A stretch of DNA of 54,128 nucleotides from Planctomycetota bacterium (GTDB taxonomy: Bacteria > Planctomycetota > Phycisphaerae > Sedimentisphaerales > Anaerohalosphaeraceae), in the NCBI GenBank assembly GCA_019456225.1, contig VRUI01000029.1:1-54128 (forward strand), written 5' to 3'. The notes below the pieces were generated by a model, which ran no database searches, was not told the origin of the DNA, and saw only the letters and a program-made list of their open reading frames with translations. This document shows positions 34,298 to 43,479 of this stretch, in pieces. The stretch's first letter is position 1; every line of letters starts with the position of its first letter. Made by a program: the position numbers and the translations under genes.

Positions 34298-34683
34298 GAG
34301 TGGGCCTGTAAGCCGAGTTCTGTTGTCCCGAATTAACGGGATGGCAGTCATTTAACTTGACCGGCCGTTACCGACCGGCTCTCCCGGTTAAGGGAAGCAA
34401 CCTACCCGCTGCGAATAGCACGGGCTACGCGTCGCAGCTGCTTGGTCTTGCAGGCGGTGGGGTTTACAATGCCGTTTCTGTTACCAGAAACGCGGTGCGC
34501 TCTTACCGCACCATTTCACCATTACCTGTGAGCCCATTCCAATCGGAAAGAGGCTCCATCGGCTGTATCTTTTCTGCGGCACTTTCCCGCGGGTTTCCCC
34601 GGGCGGCTGTTAGCCGTCACCGTGCCCTGTCCTGCTCGGACTTTCCTCCGGCATATCTCAGCCGGCGACCGCCAGGCCCACTC
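34298..34683 (-). ncRNA. rnpB: RNase P RNA, bacterial type A
   Basis: The catalytic RNA that trims 5' leaders from tRNA precursors, about 386 nt. The universal core GAGGAAAGTCCG appears at 34637-34648 (minus strand) and the 3' core ACAGAACTCGGCTTA at 34309-34323. The ends GAGTGGGCCTG and CAGGCCCACTC pair to form helix P1, which is followed by TTTTT. The length and helices fit type A. The predicted 5' end coincides with the start point of the promoter upstream. Confidence 0.97.
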
Positions 34684-34690
34684 AATCTGT

Positions 34691-34720
34691 ATTATAACAC
34701 AATTTTATGCTTGCGTTCAA
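34691..34720 (-). promoter_or_regulatory. Sigma70 promoter of rnpB
   Basis: A perfect TATAAT (34691-34696, minus strand) lies 18 bases from TTGAAC (34715-34720). The start point expected 7 bases downstream, near 34684, matches the 5' end of helix P1. Confidence 0.8.
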
Positions 34721-34774
34721 TGAAAAGATTATTTATTGTAAGCTGTAAGTAGGTTTAATATTTTGGAGAATAAA

Positions 34775-35149
34775 ATGAAAAATGCTGCGATACTTATATT
34801 ACTGATTCTGCTGATCACCATTAGCGGGTGCTATACCGGGCCGAAATATTCTTTCGAGATCAGAAAAGTTACCATCGAGACACAACCGGCAGGGGCAAGG
34901 GTCTATCAGCTTAACTCGGCTTACAGGAACGAAACTTTCCTGGGAACTACGCCTATCCGGGAGCAGCCCGTCTCGATACTAACATATGTTAAGGGCAAAT
35001 TAAGCTCAACCGTGGTAGACTGGATGTCCTCGCAGATCCAAATGCTGAATATCAGGATCGAAAAATCCGGATACGAGAGCTACGAAGGAAACCTGGCAAC
35101 CGATCCTGAAAAAACGACTACCCACAGCATCACGCTCGATCATAAATAA
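34775..35149 (+). CDS. PEGA-domain-like lipoprotein, 124 aa
   Basis: A lipoprotein signal (hydrophobic helix then ISGC) is followed by one beta-rich domain: 'VTIETQPAGARVYQLNSAYR', 'FLGTTPI' and 'IRIEKSGYESYEGN' match the PEGA pattern (peptide with P-x-G-A then G-x-T-P and 'GY'), found in surface proteins. The ATG at 34775 follows GGAG by 6 bases. It faces away from rnpB and is not linked to an obvious partner. Confidence 0.8.
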   Translation: MKNAAILILLILLITISGCYTGPKYSFEIRKVTIETQPAGARVYQLNSAYRNETFLGTTPIREQPVSILTYVKGKLSSTVVDWMSSQIQMLNIRIEKSGYESYEGNLATDPEKTTTHSITLDHK

Positions 35150-35258
35150 CTCCATCTAGCCAATCGGTCAGTTCGAAATGTATAATGTCTATTGTCTAAT
35201 GTATAATGGTGGAAATCGCCTTCGGTGGACATCGACTCAGGAAATCGGATACGATTGC

Positions 35259-35744
35259 CTAATCTACTTTGATATAAATTCTGTTTTCTTCGGGAACATA
35301 CGCCATAAAACGATAATATATCATTCCGCCTTTAATCAGAACTACCCTCTTACCCTTTAATGACCAATTCTTGTCCTTATACTTATCTTGCCATGTATCC
35401 GGACCGTGTTCTAACATGTCCTCGGGTAACTCTGTAAGCTCTTTGCGTTGAAAATCTCCCCCGTATAACTTTTTAAAAAACTCCTCGCATTCCTCCTTGC
35501 TAGGCAAACTGAAAGCGGCGTAATAATTCGCATCAACAAACCCACGGACGGCATAGTATAAGTGATAAGCATTTTCCGGAACCTCTATCCGGCTGATCAT
35601 TTCATCCCTTACTCTGGTGTTGCTGTAAACTCTAGGGTAAGCCGATCTAACAAAAGCCATGGGAATATTAATAAAGAATCCCGCTAAAAAGACTAAGACC
35701 AAAAGACATGACCATACAATCACTTTTGAAATCATCTTCCACAT
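35259..35744 (-). CDS. Membrane-anchored hypothetical protein, 161 aa
   Basis: One N-terminal membrane helix (about 6-27, ending PMAF) precedes a soluble domain of about 130 residues with 'EECEEFFKKLYGGDF' and 'LKGKRVVLIKGGMIYYRFM'. It is probably exposed outside the inner membrane. Family not recognised. It is 58 bases downstream of nadB's start-side neighbour and convergent with the small lipoprotein. Confidence 0.65.
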   Translation of the reverse strand: MWKMISKVIVWSCLLVLVFLAGFFINIPMAFVRSAYPRVYSNTRVRDEMISRIEVPENAYHLYYAVRGFVDANYYAAFSLPSKEECEEFFKKLYGGDFQRKELTELPEDMLEHGPDTWQDKYKDKNWSLKGKRVVLIKGGMIYYRFMAYVPEENRIYIKVD

Positions 35745-35801
35745 ATGATATCTCCACTTAAGCCAAATTCTACAGGGCTTTAATTAACAACACCTGAGTT
35801 A

Positions 35802-37406
35802 CTATTTTCTTAATACTTCGAAATGTTTTGCGAAATCCTTGTCGTTTCTTTCCGGGTAGTCGTTTCTATAGTGGACTCCGCGGCTTTCCCGGCGGTGCTG
35901 GGCGGCATACGCCATTAGCAACGATACCGTCAGCATATTTTGACACTCCCAGCCATAGGGCTTATCGAAAACCTTATCCATAACATACCGCTGCCAGAAT
36001 CTGATGATCTCCTGCGATTCTTCAAGCATTTGATCCTTACGCGTAATACCGACATTTCGCCACATCAAGGCTCGCAGGGAATTGCGAACATCATCGGCAT
36101 CGAGCCTGCTGCGGTCTGAACGGGGGATGTCGTATTTCATTTTTCTATATCGCAGGTGAGCATCGCCTGACTGCCGGGAGGCCTGCTGACCGGCGATCTT
36201 GCCGAAGACAAGACCCTCCAAAAGCGAATTACTGCCAAGTCGGTTTGCTCCATGCAGGCCCGACGCGGTAACCTCGCCGCACGCGTAAAGATGCTCAATA
36301 CTCGTGGCGGCATTACTGTCGACCTTGATACCGCCGAGCATGTAATGTGCACTCGGGCGGACGGGGATGAGGTCGACACTAACGTCGATATCGAAACTTT
36401 CGCAAAGCTCGCTGATCAGCGGAAAACGTTTCTTGAAATATGACTTGTCGAAGTGGCGGATGTCAAGATAAACATGGGTCGTATTGGTCTTTAACATGCG
36501 GTCGAGGATCGCGCGGCTTACTATATCACGGGGGGCAAGCTCCGCTGAGGCGTGATAAGACTTCATAAAGGCGTTGCCTTCACAATCGAGGAGTATGGCT
36601 CCTTCGCCGCGAAGAGTCTCGGTGATGAGGGCACGCGAAGCACCTGCAATATAAAGGGTCGTCGGGTGGAACTGCATAAACTCCAGGTCGCTGAGGACTG
36701 CGCCCGCGCGAAAGGCCATGGCCAGACCATCTGCGGTGGCGATCTTGGGGTTTGTAGTCTCACGGTACAATCGCCCCGCCCCGCCGGTAGCCAGTATTGT
36801 ATTAGCTGCCCAGATAACCTCCATCTCGCCGTCTTCGCGGCGACCGATCGCGCCGACGCACTGGCCGTCGCCATTGGTGATGACATCAATGACGAAGAAA
36901 TTCTCGGTGACGTTGATGTTGCTGATCGTCTTTATTTTGCGGACAAGACCTTCGATGATGCCCCGCCCGGTCGAATCGCCGTGGGCGTGGGCGATCCTTG
37001 CATGACTGTGGCCGCCTTCGAGTGTTACGTCGAGTATGCCGTCAACCTTGTCGAACTCTGTACCCCAGTCGAGAAGTTGACGGACGAGGTCGGGGCCTTC
37101 CTGGACGACCTGCCGAACAATAGCTTCGTCGCAAAGACCGCAGCCGGCACTGAGGGTGTCGGCAATGTGAGAATCGAAACTATCGTCGGACCGCAATACC
37201 GAGGCGATGCCGCCCTGGGCGTTCCAGGTATTGCTGTCACTGATGGAACCTTTGCAGACGACCATAACATTGCAGTTTGCCGCCGCCTCGATAGCTCCGC
37301 GGAACCCGGCAATACCACCGCCGACAACAAGACAATCAGTAAAGATATGCCGCGTAGAAGTAGTATCAATCTCAGTAAGATAACGCCTGTATTCAAATAG
37401 CTTCAT
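35802..37406 (-). CDS. nadB: L-aspartate oxidase
   Basis: Oxidises aspartate to iminoaspartate, the first step of NAD synthesis, using fumarate or oxygen as acceptor. The 534-aa flavoprotein has 'VVGGGIAGFRGAIEAA', the 'NTWNAQGGIA' loop, 'GGHSHARIAHAHGDSTGRGI' and 'HYMLGGIKVDSNA', and 'LHGANRLGSNSLLEGLVFG', which fit NadB. It follows bioD after 146 bases on the same strand. No nadA or nadC is in the window. Confidence 0.93.
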   Translation of the reverse strand: MKLFEYRRYLTEIDTTSTRHIFTDCLVVGGGIAGFRGAIEAAANCNVMVVCKGSISDSNTWNAQGGIASVLRSDDSFDSHIADTLSAGCGLCDEAIVRQVVQEGPDLVRQLLDWGTEFDKVDGILDVTLEGGHSHARIAHAHGDSTGRGIIEGLVRKIKTISNINVTENFFVIDVITNGDGQCVGAIGRREDGEMEVIWAANTILATGGAGRLYRETTNPKIATADGLAMAFRAGAVLSDLEFMQFHPTTLYIAGASRALITETLRGEGAILLDCEGNAFMKSYHASAELAPRDIVSRAILDRMLKTNTTHVYLDIRHFDKSYFKKRFPLISELCESFDIDVSVDLIPVRPSAHYMLGGIKVDSNAATSIEHLYACGEVTASGLHGANRLGSNSLLEGLVFGKIAGQQASRQSGDAHLRYRKMKYDIPRSDRSRLDADDVRNSLRALMWRNVGITRKDQMLEESQEIIRFWQRYVMDKVFDKPYGWECQNMLTVSLLMAYAAQHRRESRGVHYRNDYPERNDKDFAKHFEVLRK

Positions 37407-37499
37407 CGAAATATTTTAACTTTTAATTATTATTACCTTAAGGTTTTTTCGGCCAAAACTGCGTTTACAGCCCAAAATCAAGGATCAAGCTGGGTTTTA

Positions 37500-37524
37500 A
37501 TACTAATTTGTCACAAATTAGTAT
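37500..37524. repeat. Perfect 12-bp AT-rich inverted repeat between bioD and nadB
   Basis: ATACTAATTTGT and ACAAATTAGTAT flank a single C. It is 29 bases after the bioD stop and about 94 bases before the nadB ATG. It has no T-tract, so an operator or mRNA-stability element is as likely as a terminator. Confidence 0.6.
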
Positions 37525-37552
37525 ATGAAGTAAAAGCAAAATTGCCAGTGAA

Positions 37553-38290
37553 TTATCCGCAGATTTCCTGCCAGTCAATTTCGTTTAGTTCTTCTATTAC
37601 TTCTTTTCCGAGTTTGTTTTCTTCTACGCTTGACTCTTCGTCGCGGGGGACTATCGACAGGACGTCCACCTCGCCCCATTCTTCGAGTACCCTCGGCAGC
37701 GTCTCTTCGGCGAGGCCTGCTGATTCTATGTCGTAACCGCTGATGACTACGCCGGCGGTCTGAAGGCCTGCCCCGCGGACTGCATCGATTGTCAGCAGCG
37801 TATGGTTGATCGCCCCGAGGTCCGGGCGGGTTACTATCAATACCGGCATCTGGAATTCTTTGGCAAGTTCCAGCACGTCAACTCCGCCCGAGATCGGCAC
37901 GCGAACGCCGCCGATGCCTTCGACGATCATATATTCGCTGTCGGCGCAGATCTTTGTATACGCTTCTTTGATCCTGGCAAAGTCTACCACACGGTTTTCA
38001 AACTCTTCGCATACAAGCGGAGCAGCCGGCGCTACGAAGCCCACCGGATTGATCTCCGAAAGCGAGAAATTGCAATGCGAACAGGTTCGCAGAAATTCAG
38101 CGTCTGGATTGATGAGCCCTTCGTGCTGGTGGGTGCAGCCGCTGCCGACGGGTTTGAAAACGCCGACTCGCTTGCCGCTATAGCGAAGCATATTGGCGAT
38201 ACCTCCGGCGATAAGAGTCTTACCAACACCGGTGTCGGTACCGGTTACAAACAAACCTTTCATCTTTGGAAGATCAAGCGACAGTGACAT
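37553..38290 (-). CDS. bioD: Dethiobiotin synthetase
   Basis: ATP-dependent ring closure of diaminopelargonate to dethiobiotin in biotin synthesis. The 245-aa protein has the P-loop 'VTGTDTGVGKTLIAGGIA', 'VFKPVGSG' and 'YMIVEGIGGVRVPI'. It starts 39 bases after bioA on the same strand, in an interval filled by two overlapping palindromes. bioB and bioF are not in the window. Confidence 0.92.
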   Translation of the reverse strand: MSLSLDLPKMKGLFVTGTDTGVGKTLIAGGIANMLRYSGKRVGVFKPVGSGCTHQHEGLINPDAEFLRTCSHCNFSLSEINPVGFVAPAAPLVCEEFENRVVDFARIKEAYTKICADSEYMIVEGIGGVRVPISGGVDVLELAKEFQMPVLIVTRPDLGAINHTLLTIDAVRGAGLQTAGVVISGYDIESAGLAEETLPRVLEEWGEVDVLSIVPRDEESSVEENKLGKEVIEELNEIDWQEICG

Positions 38291-38308
38291 ACTGTTAGTT
38301 CCTTTCTC

Positions 38309-38329
38309 AAACGGCCGTTTTGGCCAAAA
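38309..38329. repeat. Two overlapping 12-bp palindromes between bioA and bioD
   Basis: AAACGGCCGTTT (38309-38320) and TTTTGGCCAAAA (38318-38329) are both perfect and share three bases. The second is next to the bioA stop. The related half-sequence CGGCCAAAAC recurs 3' of bioD near 37449. A binding site or processing signal is possible. Confidence 0.6.
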
Positions 38330-39688
38330 CTATTTTATTATTTCCGGAAGATCGTTCTTCAGGGCATCGTGTACTATATCCAGAAGCTGACGCAATAATT
38401 CCATATCTATGGCTATCGGGGGCATTATTACAATTACATCGCCCAGCGGGCGGAGCATTGCGCCTTTGTCCCACATTGCCCTGCATAGTTTCGCGCCGAT
38501 CAATTTTGAAGCATCGAAAGATTCGCCCGTCGTTTTGTCCCTGACTATCTCGACAGCACACATCATACCCTTATGGCGAACGTCGCCTACGTAGGGCAGT
38601 TCTTTAAACTTTGCAAAATACTCGTCGATAAGTTTTACCTTTTCATCGAGCGAAGCGATTATATTGTTCTCCTGGAAAAGCTCCAGAGATGCAAGACCTG
38701 CTGCGCAACCGAGGGCGTTGCCGGTATAAGTATGGCCGTGATAGAATGTTTTATGCTCGGAGGGTTCGCCGAGGAAGGCATCGAATATTTTTTGCGAAGT
38801 CATCGTCGCAGCCAGCGGCAGGTACCCGCCGGTTATTCCCTTGGCAAGACACATAAGATCAGGCTCGACCGATTCATGTTCACAGGCAAACATCTTACCT
38901 GTCCGTCCGAAACCTGTAGCCACCTCGTCAACGATCAGCAGGACTCCGTATTTCCTGGCAAGTAATTCAACGCCCTTAAGAAATGTGGACGGATGAACGA
39001 TAATACCCGAGGCGCCCTGCACCAAAGGCTCAACAACAACACCGGCGATCAAGTCACCATGCTGCTTTAATATCTCTTCCAGCTTAGCAAGACAGTAATT
39101 GCAGCACTCGTATTTATCACCATCGAAACGGTATGGATGCGGGCTTGGCACGAAATATGTTTCAAAAAGCAGTGATCGGAAAATGCTGTGGAACAGACCG
39201 ATACCGCCGACACTGACCGACCCTATCGTATCGCCATGGTAAGAATTGGCGAGGGCAACGAATTTCGTGCGTTTTTTATTGCCGATATTCTGCTGGTACT
39301 GGTAGGCCATCTTGATAGCGATCTCTACGCTGGTCGCCCCGCTGTCGGAGTAAAATACCTTGTCCAGACCTTCGGGAGTGATCTCGACAAGTTTTTCGGC
39401 AAGCTCGATAGAGCGACTCTGCCCAAGACCGAGCAAAGTGCTGTGGCCGATCCGCGTCAGTTGATCGCTTATCGCATCGTCGATTCGCTTAACCCGGTGG
39501 CCGTGAACATTGCACCACAGCGAGCTGAAACCGTCGATATACCGCTTGCCTTCCGTATCGACCAGAAAAAAACCGTCTCCCGACTCAATAACGACAGGAA
39601 CGCCCTCCAGCCAACCAGCCATCTGGGTAAACGGATGCCACAAACATTGCTTATCCGCTTCAACAAATTTTCGAGTTCGATCATTCAT
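38330..39688 (-). CDS. bioA: Adenosylmethionine-8-amino-7-oxononanoate aminotransferase
   Basis: PLP-dependent enzyme that makes diaminopelargonate from KAPA using S-adenosylmethionine. The 452-aa chain has 'HPFTQM' and 'YIDGFSSLWCNVHGH' near the N-terminus, 'VDEVATGFGRTG', and the PLP lysine in 'CLAKGITGGYLPLAATM'. It heads a bioA-bioD order on the minus strand. Confidence 0.93.
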   Translation of the reverse strand: MNDRTRKFVEADKQCLWHPFTQMAGWLEGVPVVIESGDGFFLVDTEGKRYIDGFSSLWCNVHGHRVKRIDDAISDQLTRIGHSTLLGLGQSRSIELAEKLVEITPEGLDKVFYSDSGATSVEIAIKMAYQYQQNIGNKKRTKFVALANSYHGDTIGSVSVGGIGLFHSIFRSLLFETYFVPSPHPYRFDGDKYECCNYCLAKLEEILKQHGDLIAGVVVEPLVQGASGIIVHPSTFLKGVELLARKYGVLLIVDEVATGFGRTGKMFACEHESVEPDLMCLAKGITGGYLPLAATMTSQKIFDAFLGEPSEHKTFYHGHTYTGNALGCAAGLASLELFQENNIIASLDEKVKLIDEYFAKFKELPYVGDVRHKGMMCAVEIVRDKTTGESFDASKLIGAKLCRAMWDKGAMLRPLGDVIVIMPPIAIDMELLRQLLDIVHDALKNDLPEIIK

Positions 39689-39837
39689 AACCGCACATTA
39701 TCCCCAGAAATCACGCACAGTCAACCAATATTCAAATTAGCAAAAAATAGGGTTGCAAAATAAACCAATAACGCCATCATAGTGTATAAAATAATGAATT
39801 ATTGTTTAAAAGCTTAAAATTAAGCAGGAGTAAGCAA

Positions 39838-40608
39838 ATGAACCTTGTTTATCTTGATGAGTCAGGAAATACCGGATTAAATTTCAAGGACAAACAACAG
39901 CCGATATTCTTGCTGGCAGCCATCATAATTCCCTCTACCAAATGGTTTCAAATGGAGGAAGTCTTCAATAATATTATAGATGAGTACTGGAGTTCAGCAG
40001 AAGAAAACATTGAAATTCATGCCACTGATCTCGTTAAAAGAAAAAAGTCATTTAAAAATATCGCCTTTGATAAAACTTTAGAGATCAGAGACAAACTTCT
40101 GCAAATACTCATAGACTACAAAATACCCATGATTTACATTGACATAAACAAAAAAAGATATGAAAAATTTTGCGAAGACAACTATGGCCCTGGAATAAAA
40201 ATTGATCCGTACATAATGGCTTTGCCTTTTGTATGCATGAAAGTTGATCAAATGTTGAAAGAAAAGGGTGACAGCGAATTAGGCATGTTTATTTTTGACG
40301 AGCAGAAAGATGTTTTTGCTGACGCAGAGCTATCAATTAAAACCTTAAGACTAGATCCTAATTCTGTTTTGAAAACTTCAAATATTATTGAGAAAGGATT
40401 CTTTGTTGATTCCAAGAAAAGTTTCGCACTGCAACTGGCAGACATAGCGGCATTCTACACTAGAAAATCAGTAGAATTTCAGGAAGGCATCAGGGTAAGT
40501 GAATACAACAAGCAAACATTCGAGAAAATTGAGAAAATTAAAATTAACGCAAAAACCCAACCGTTTGGCGATATTCTGGATTGGGTAAAGATGAATCATG
40601 CAGGCTAA
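39838..40608 (+). CDS. DUF3800 domain protein, second copy
   Basis: A 256-aa protein opening 'MNLVYLDESGNTGLNFKD', the standard DUF3800 start with the D-E-S-G motif, and with 'FALQLADIAAFYTRKSVE' near the C-terminus. AGGAG lies 8 bases before the ATG at 39838, which fixes the start. It is AT-rich relative to flanking bioA and pcm, and diverges strongly from the other DUF3800 in this window, so it is a separate acquisition rather than a duplication. Activity is unknown. Confidence 0.87.
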   Translation: MNLVYLDESGNTGLNFKDKQQPIFLLAAIIIPSTKWFQMEEVFNNIIDEYWSSAEENIEIHATDLVKRKKSFKNIAFDKTLEIRDKLLQILIDYKIPMIYIDINKKRYEKFCEDNYGPGIKIDPYIMALPFVCMKVDQMLKEKGDSELGMFIFDEQKDVFADAELSIKTLRLDPNSVLKTSNIIEKGFFVDSKKSFALQLADIAAFYTRKSVEFQEGIRVSEYNKQTFEKIEKIKINAKTQPFGDILDWVKMNHAG

Positions 40609-40636
40609 AAAAAGAGCGGCCGCCCCATTAAGGGTG

Positions 40637-40654
40637 GGTCGTCCAAAGACGGCC
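40637..40654. repeat. Short GC-rich hairpin between DUF3800 and pcm
   Basis: GGTCGTC and GACGGCC pair over 7 bases (one wobble) around CAAA. Further left the minus strand ends in a run of seven T after a GC-rich stretch, so the region could terminate transcripts on either strand, but no plus-strand T-tract follows the stem. Confidence 0.4.
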
Positions 40655-40709
40655 ACTAGCAGTCGCTATTAATATATTCGTATAAAAACGTCTGAAAGTC
40701 AAATAAAAA

Positions 40710-41378
40710 ATGGTAAGTTTTGATAAAAATGATAAATATGAGATTCTTCGGGCCAAAATGGTCAAAAATCATCTGATGCGGCGGGATATTAGCGACCCTG
40801 CCGTTCTTGATGTTTTCAGGCGTCTTCCGCGGGAGCTTTTTGTCCCCGCTAAATATGCCGAGGACGCTTATGGCGATTTCCCGATCCCTATCGGCATCGG
40901 CCAGACCATCAGCCAGCCGTATATCGTAGCACTGATGACGCAGTGCCTTCGACTAAATGATCGGTGCACAGTTCTGGAACTTGGTACCGGCAGCGGGTAC
41001 CAGGCGGCGATACTGGCCATGCTGGCAAAGAAGGTCTATACTATAGAAAGACTCCCCATGCTTTCCGAAGGCGCACAGGCCGTTATCGGCGATCTTGGGA
41101 TAGAAAATGTGGAATTTTATATCGGTGACGGGTCAAAGGGCTGGCCGGACTACATGGAATTTGATAGAATAATCGTAACCGCTGCGATGCCGGAGGTACC
41201 GGCGGCGATTAACAGGCAGCTAAAAAATAACGGACTGCTGGTGGCGCCTGTCGGCGGACCGCTTTACCAGGACCTGCTCGTGATAGAAAAAAAAGACGGC
41301 ACGCTATACAGCAAAAACGTATGCTCGTGCAGATTTGTTAAACTTATCGGGAAATATGGATTCGACGAAACCGCATAG
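40710..41378 (+). CDS. pcm: Protein-L-isoaspartate O-methyltransferase
   Basis: Repairs isoaspartyl damage in proteins by methyl transfer from S-adenosylmethionine. The 222-aa protein carries 'VPAKYAEDAYGDFPIPIGIG' and 'ISQPYIVALMT' before the SAM motif 'VLELGTGSGYQAAILA', followed by 'FDRIIVTAAMPEVP'. All are typical of Pcm. Its 3' end overlaps recG by 23 bases, so the two are translationally linked. Confidence 0.93.
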   Translation: MVSFDKNDKYEILRAKMVKNHLMRRDISDPAVLDVFRRLPRELFVPAKYAEDAYGDFPIPIGIGQTISQPYIVALMTQCLRLNDRCTVLELGTGSGYQAAILAMLAKKVYTIERLPMLSEGAQAVIGDLGIENVEFYIGDGSKGWPDYMEFDRIIVTAAMPEVPAAINRQLKNNGLLVAPVGGPLYQDLLVIEKKDGTLYSKNVCSCRFVKLIGKYGFDETA

Positions 41379-43443
41379 ATTAGACCTGGACACCGAAATA
41401 CAATATGTAAAAGGGGTCGGGCACACACGCGCAAAGGCATTCCGCAAGGCCGGTGTAAACAAGCTTTACGATCTGCTGGAATATTACCCGCGCAAGTGGT
41501 CGTTCATGCCGGAACCGGTTAAGATCAAAGAGATCGTCGCCGGACAGACGGTTTGCATTATCGGGATCATCGAGCAGACCGATTATAAGAAATTCCGCAA
41601 GCCGCGAATTTTCAGCGCCTCTGTCGCAGACGACTCGGGAATGTGTAAAATAATCTGGTTCAACGGCGGATACCTGCAAAATCAGCTCGAGCCGGGCAAG
41701 ATCATAATGGCCTCCGGCAAATCGAGTATCTACAAGTATCGCGTTCAGCTTACAAATCCGAAATTTTCGATAATCGAAAACGAAGACGACATCGACCCGG
41801 ACACACTTTCCGGAGCCACTTATCCGGCATCGGCAAATCTGACTAACCGCCATATTAAGAAAATAATCAAACCGATCATCGAAGAGCTTTCGGCCAGGGC
41901 TCCTGAATTCTACACAAAAGAATTTCAAAAGAAAAACGAACTTATCCCAAGGCCGACCGCGCTGCACTGGATTCATACCCCGCCGGACGAGGAAGAGCTT
42001 AAGGCCGCTGTCAGGCGTTTAAAGTTCGATGAGCTTTTTGTTATGCAGCTTGCGATGGCGCTTAAGCGGCATCACCTGCGGCACACGGCGCCAGCGCGGG
42101 CAATGGTTAACAGCGATATGATCGACAGCCGCATCCGCAAGCGATTTCCGTTTTTGCTAACCGCCGATCAGGATACGGTTATCAGCGAGATCGCCCAAGA
42201 CATGCGCAGTACGATCCCGATGAACCGGCTTTTGCAGGGCGATGTAGGCTCCGGCAAGACGGTCGTCGCATTGTATGCGGCGCTTTTAGCTATCGCTAAT
42301 AAATCGCAGGCAGCGATAATGGCACCTACGGAAATTCTCGCGACCCAGCACTTCAACAGTATCGAAAAATTTCTTCACGGCAGCAAGGTCAAGGCCGCTC
42401 TTATTACCGGGTCAATGCCGGCAAAGAAGCGAACCGAGGTTTTAGAGCAGATCAAAAGCGGCGAGATCAATATCGTTGCCGGCACCGTAGCGCTGCTGAA
42501 TGAAAATATTGATTTTAATGACCTTGGCGTGGTCATCATCGACGAGCAGCACAAGTTCGGCGTTCATCAGCGGTCGAAGCTTCGCAAAGCACAGGCACCG
42601 CATTGCCTGGTAATGACAGCAACACCGATACCGAGGACACTGGCTATGACAGCGTTTGGCGATCTGGATGTCTCGACAATAAGGAACTGTCCGCCGGGCC
42701 GGGGCAAGGTTGTTACGCGATGGGTTAAGCCGCATGACCGGGTCGCCGCGCTGGAGTTTATCCGCCAGCGGCTAAGGGCAAAGAAGCAGGCCTACTTCGT
42801 TTATCCGCGGATCGATAACATCGACGAGACGAGCGATGTCAAGGCGGCAACGCAGGAGTTCAAGATTCTAAGCAAAAAGATTTTCCCGGAGTTTAAAGTC
42901 GCCCTGTTGCACGGACAGATGAAAAGCGATGATAAGCAGCTCACCATGGAAAAATTCCGCAAGGGCCAGATAGACGCTCTCATCGCGACGATAGTTATCG
43001 AAGTAGGCGTAGACGTACCCAATGCGACGATGATGATAATAGAGGGAGCAAACCGCTTCGGCCTCGCCCAGCTCCATCAGCTAAGAGGACGCATCGGCAG
43101 AGGGCAAAGCAATTCGTATTGTTTCCTGTTCGCAGAAACCGAAGACGAAAACGCGATAAGCCGCCTGGAGATAATGACACGGAGCAACAACGGTTTCGAG
43201 ATAGCCGAGCACGACCTCAAACTCCGCGGCCCCGGCGAAATCTTCAGCACAAGACAACACGGCCTCCCCGACCTGAAAATAGCAAACATAATAGAAGACT
43301 TCGACCTGCTAAACCTGGCAAGAAAAGACGCCTTCCAAACAATAAAAAAAGACCCCCTGCTCGAATCCCCGCAAAACAAAAATCTAAGAAACGAACTAAT
43401 AAACAAATTCGGAGAAAAACTCGGACTGATAGATATAGCGTAA
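41356..43443 (+). CDS. recG: ATP-dependent DNA helicase RecG
   Basis: Branch-migration helicase that rescues stalled replication forks. The 695-aa protein has an N-terminal wedge (OB-like) domain and helicase motifs: 'LLQGDVGSGKTVVALYA' (motif I), 'VVIIDEQHKFGVHQR' (II), 'MTATPIPRTLAM' (III), 'VYPRIDNIDE' and 'QLHQLRGRIGRG' (VI). The ATG at 41356 is chosen because GGGAA precedes it; the frame opens 21 bases earlier at a TTG. Confidence 0.94.
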   Translation: MDSTKPHRLDLDTEIQYVKGVGHTRAKAFRKAGVNKLYDLLEYYPRKWSFMPEPVKIKEIVAGQTVCIIGIIEQTDYKKFRKPRIFSASVADDSGMCKIIWFNGGYLQNQLEPGKIIMASGKSSIYKYRVQLTNPKFSIIENEDDIDPDTLSGATYPASANLTNRHIKKIIKPIIEELSARAPEFYTKEFQKKNELIPRPTALHWIHTPPDEEELKAAVRRLKFDELFVMQLAMALKRHHLRHTAPARAMVNSDMIDSRIRKRFPFLLTADQDTVISEIAQDMRSTIPMNRLLQGDVGSGKTVVALYAALLAIANKSQAAIMAPTEILATQHFNSIEKFLHGSKVKAALITGSMPAKKRTEVLEQIKSGEINIVAGTVALLNENIDFNDLGVVIIDEQHKFGVHQRSKLRKAQAPHCLVMTATPIPRTLAMTAFGDLDVSTIRNCPPGRGKVVTRWVKPHDRVAALEFIRQRLRAKKQAYFVYPRIDNIDETSDVKAATQEFKILSKKIFPEFKVALLHGQMKSDDKQLTMEKFRKGQIDALIATIVIEVGVDVPNATMMIIEGANRFGLAQLHQLRGRIGRGQSNSYCFLFAETEDENAISRLEIMTRSNNGFEIAEHDLKLRGPGEIFSTRQHGLPDLKIANIIEDFDLLNLARKDAFQTIKKDPLLESPQNKNLRNELINKFGEKLGLIDIA

Positions 43444-43479
43444 AGCTGATATTAACAGCGAACTTCAATAAACATTGCA

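Noticed and set aside
36552-37400. A 282-codon plus-strand frame opposite nadB
   Set aside because: NadB motifs are complete on the other strand; the opposite frame is open only because of codon bias and shows no domain.
39689-39837. Biotin-repressor operator before bioA
   Set aside because: GGTT...AACC-like pieces occur but nothing near the usual TTGTAAACC inverted repeat with correct spacing.
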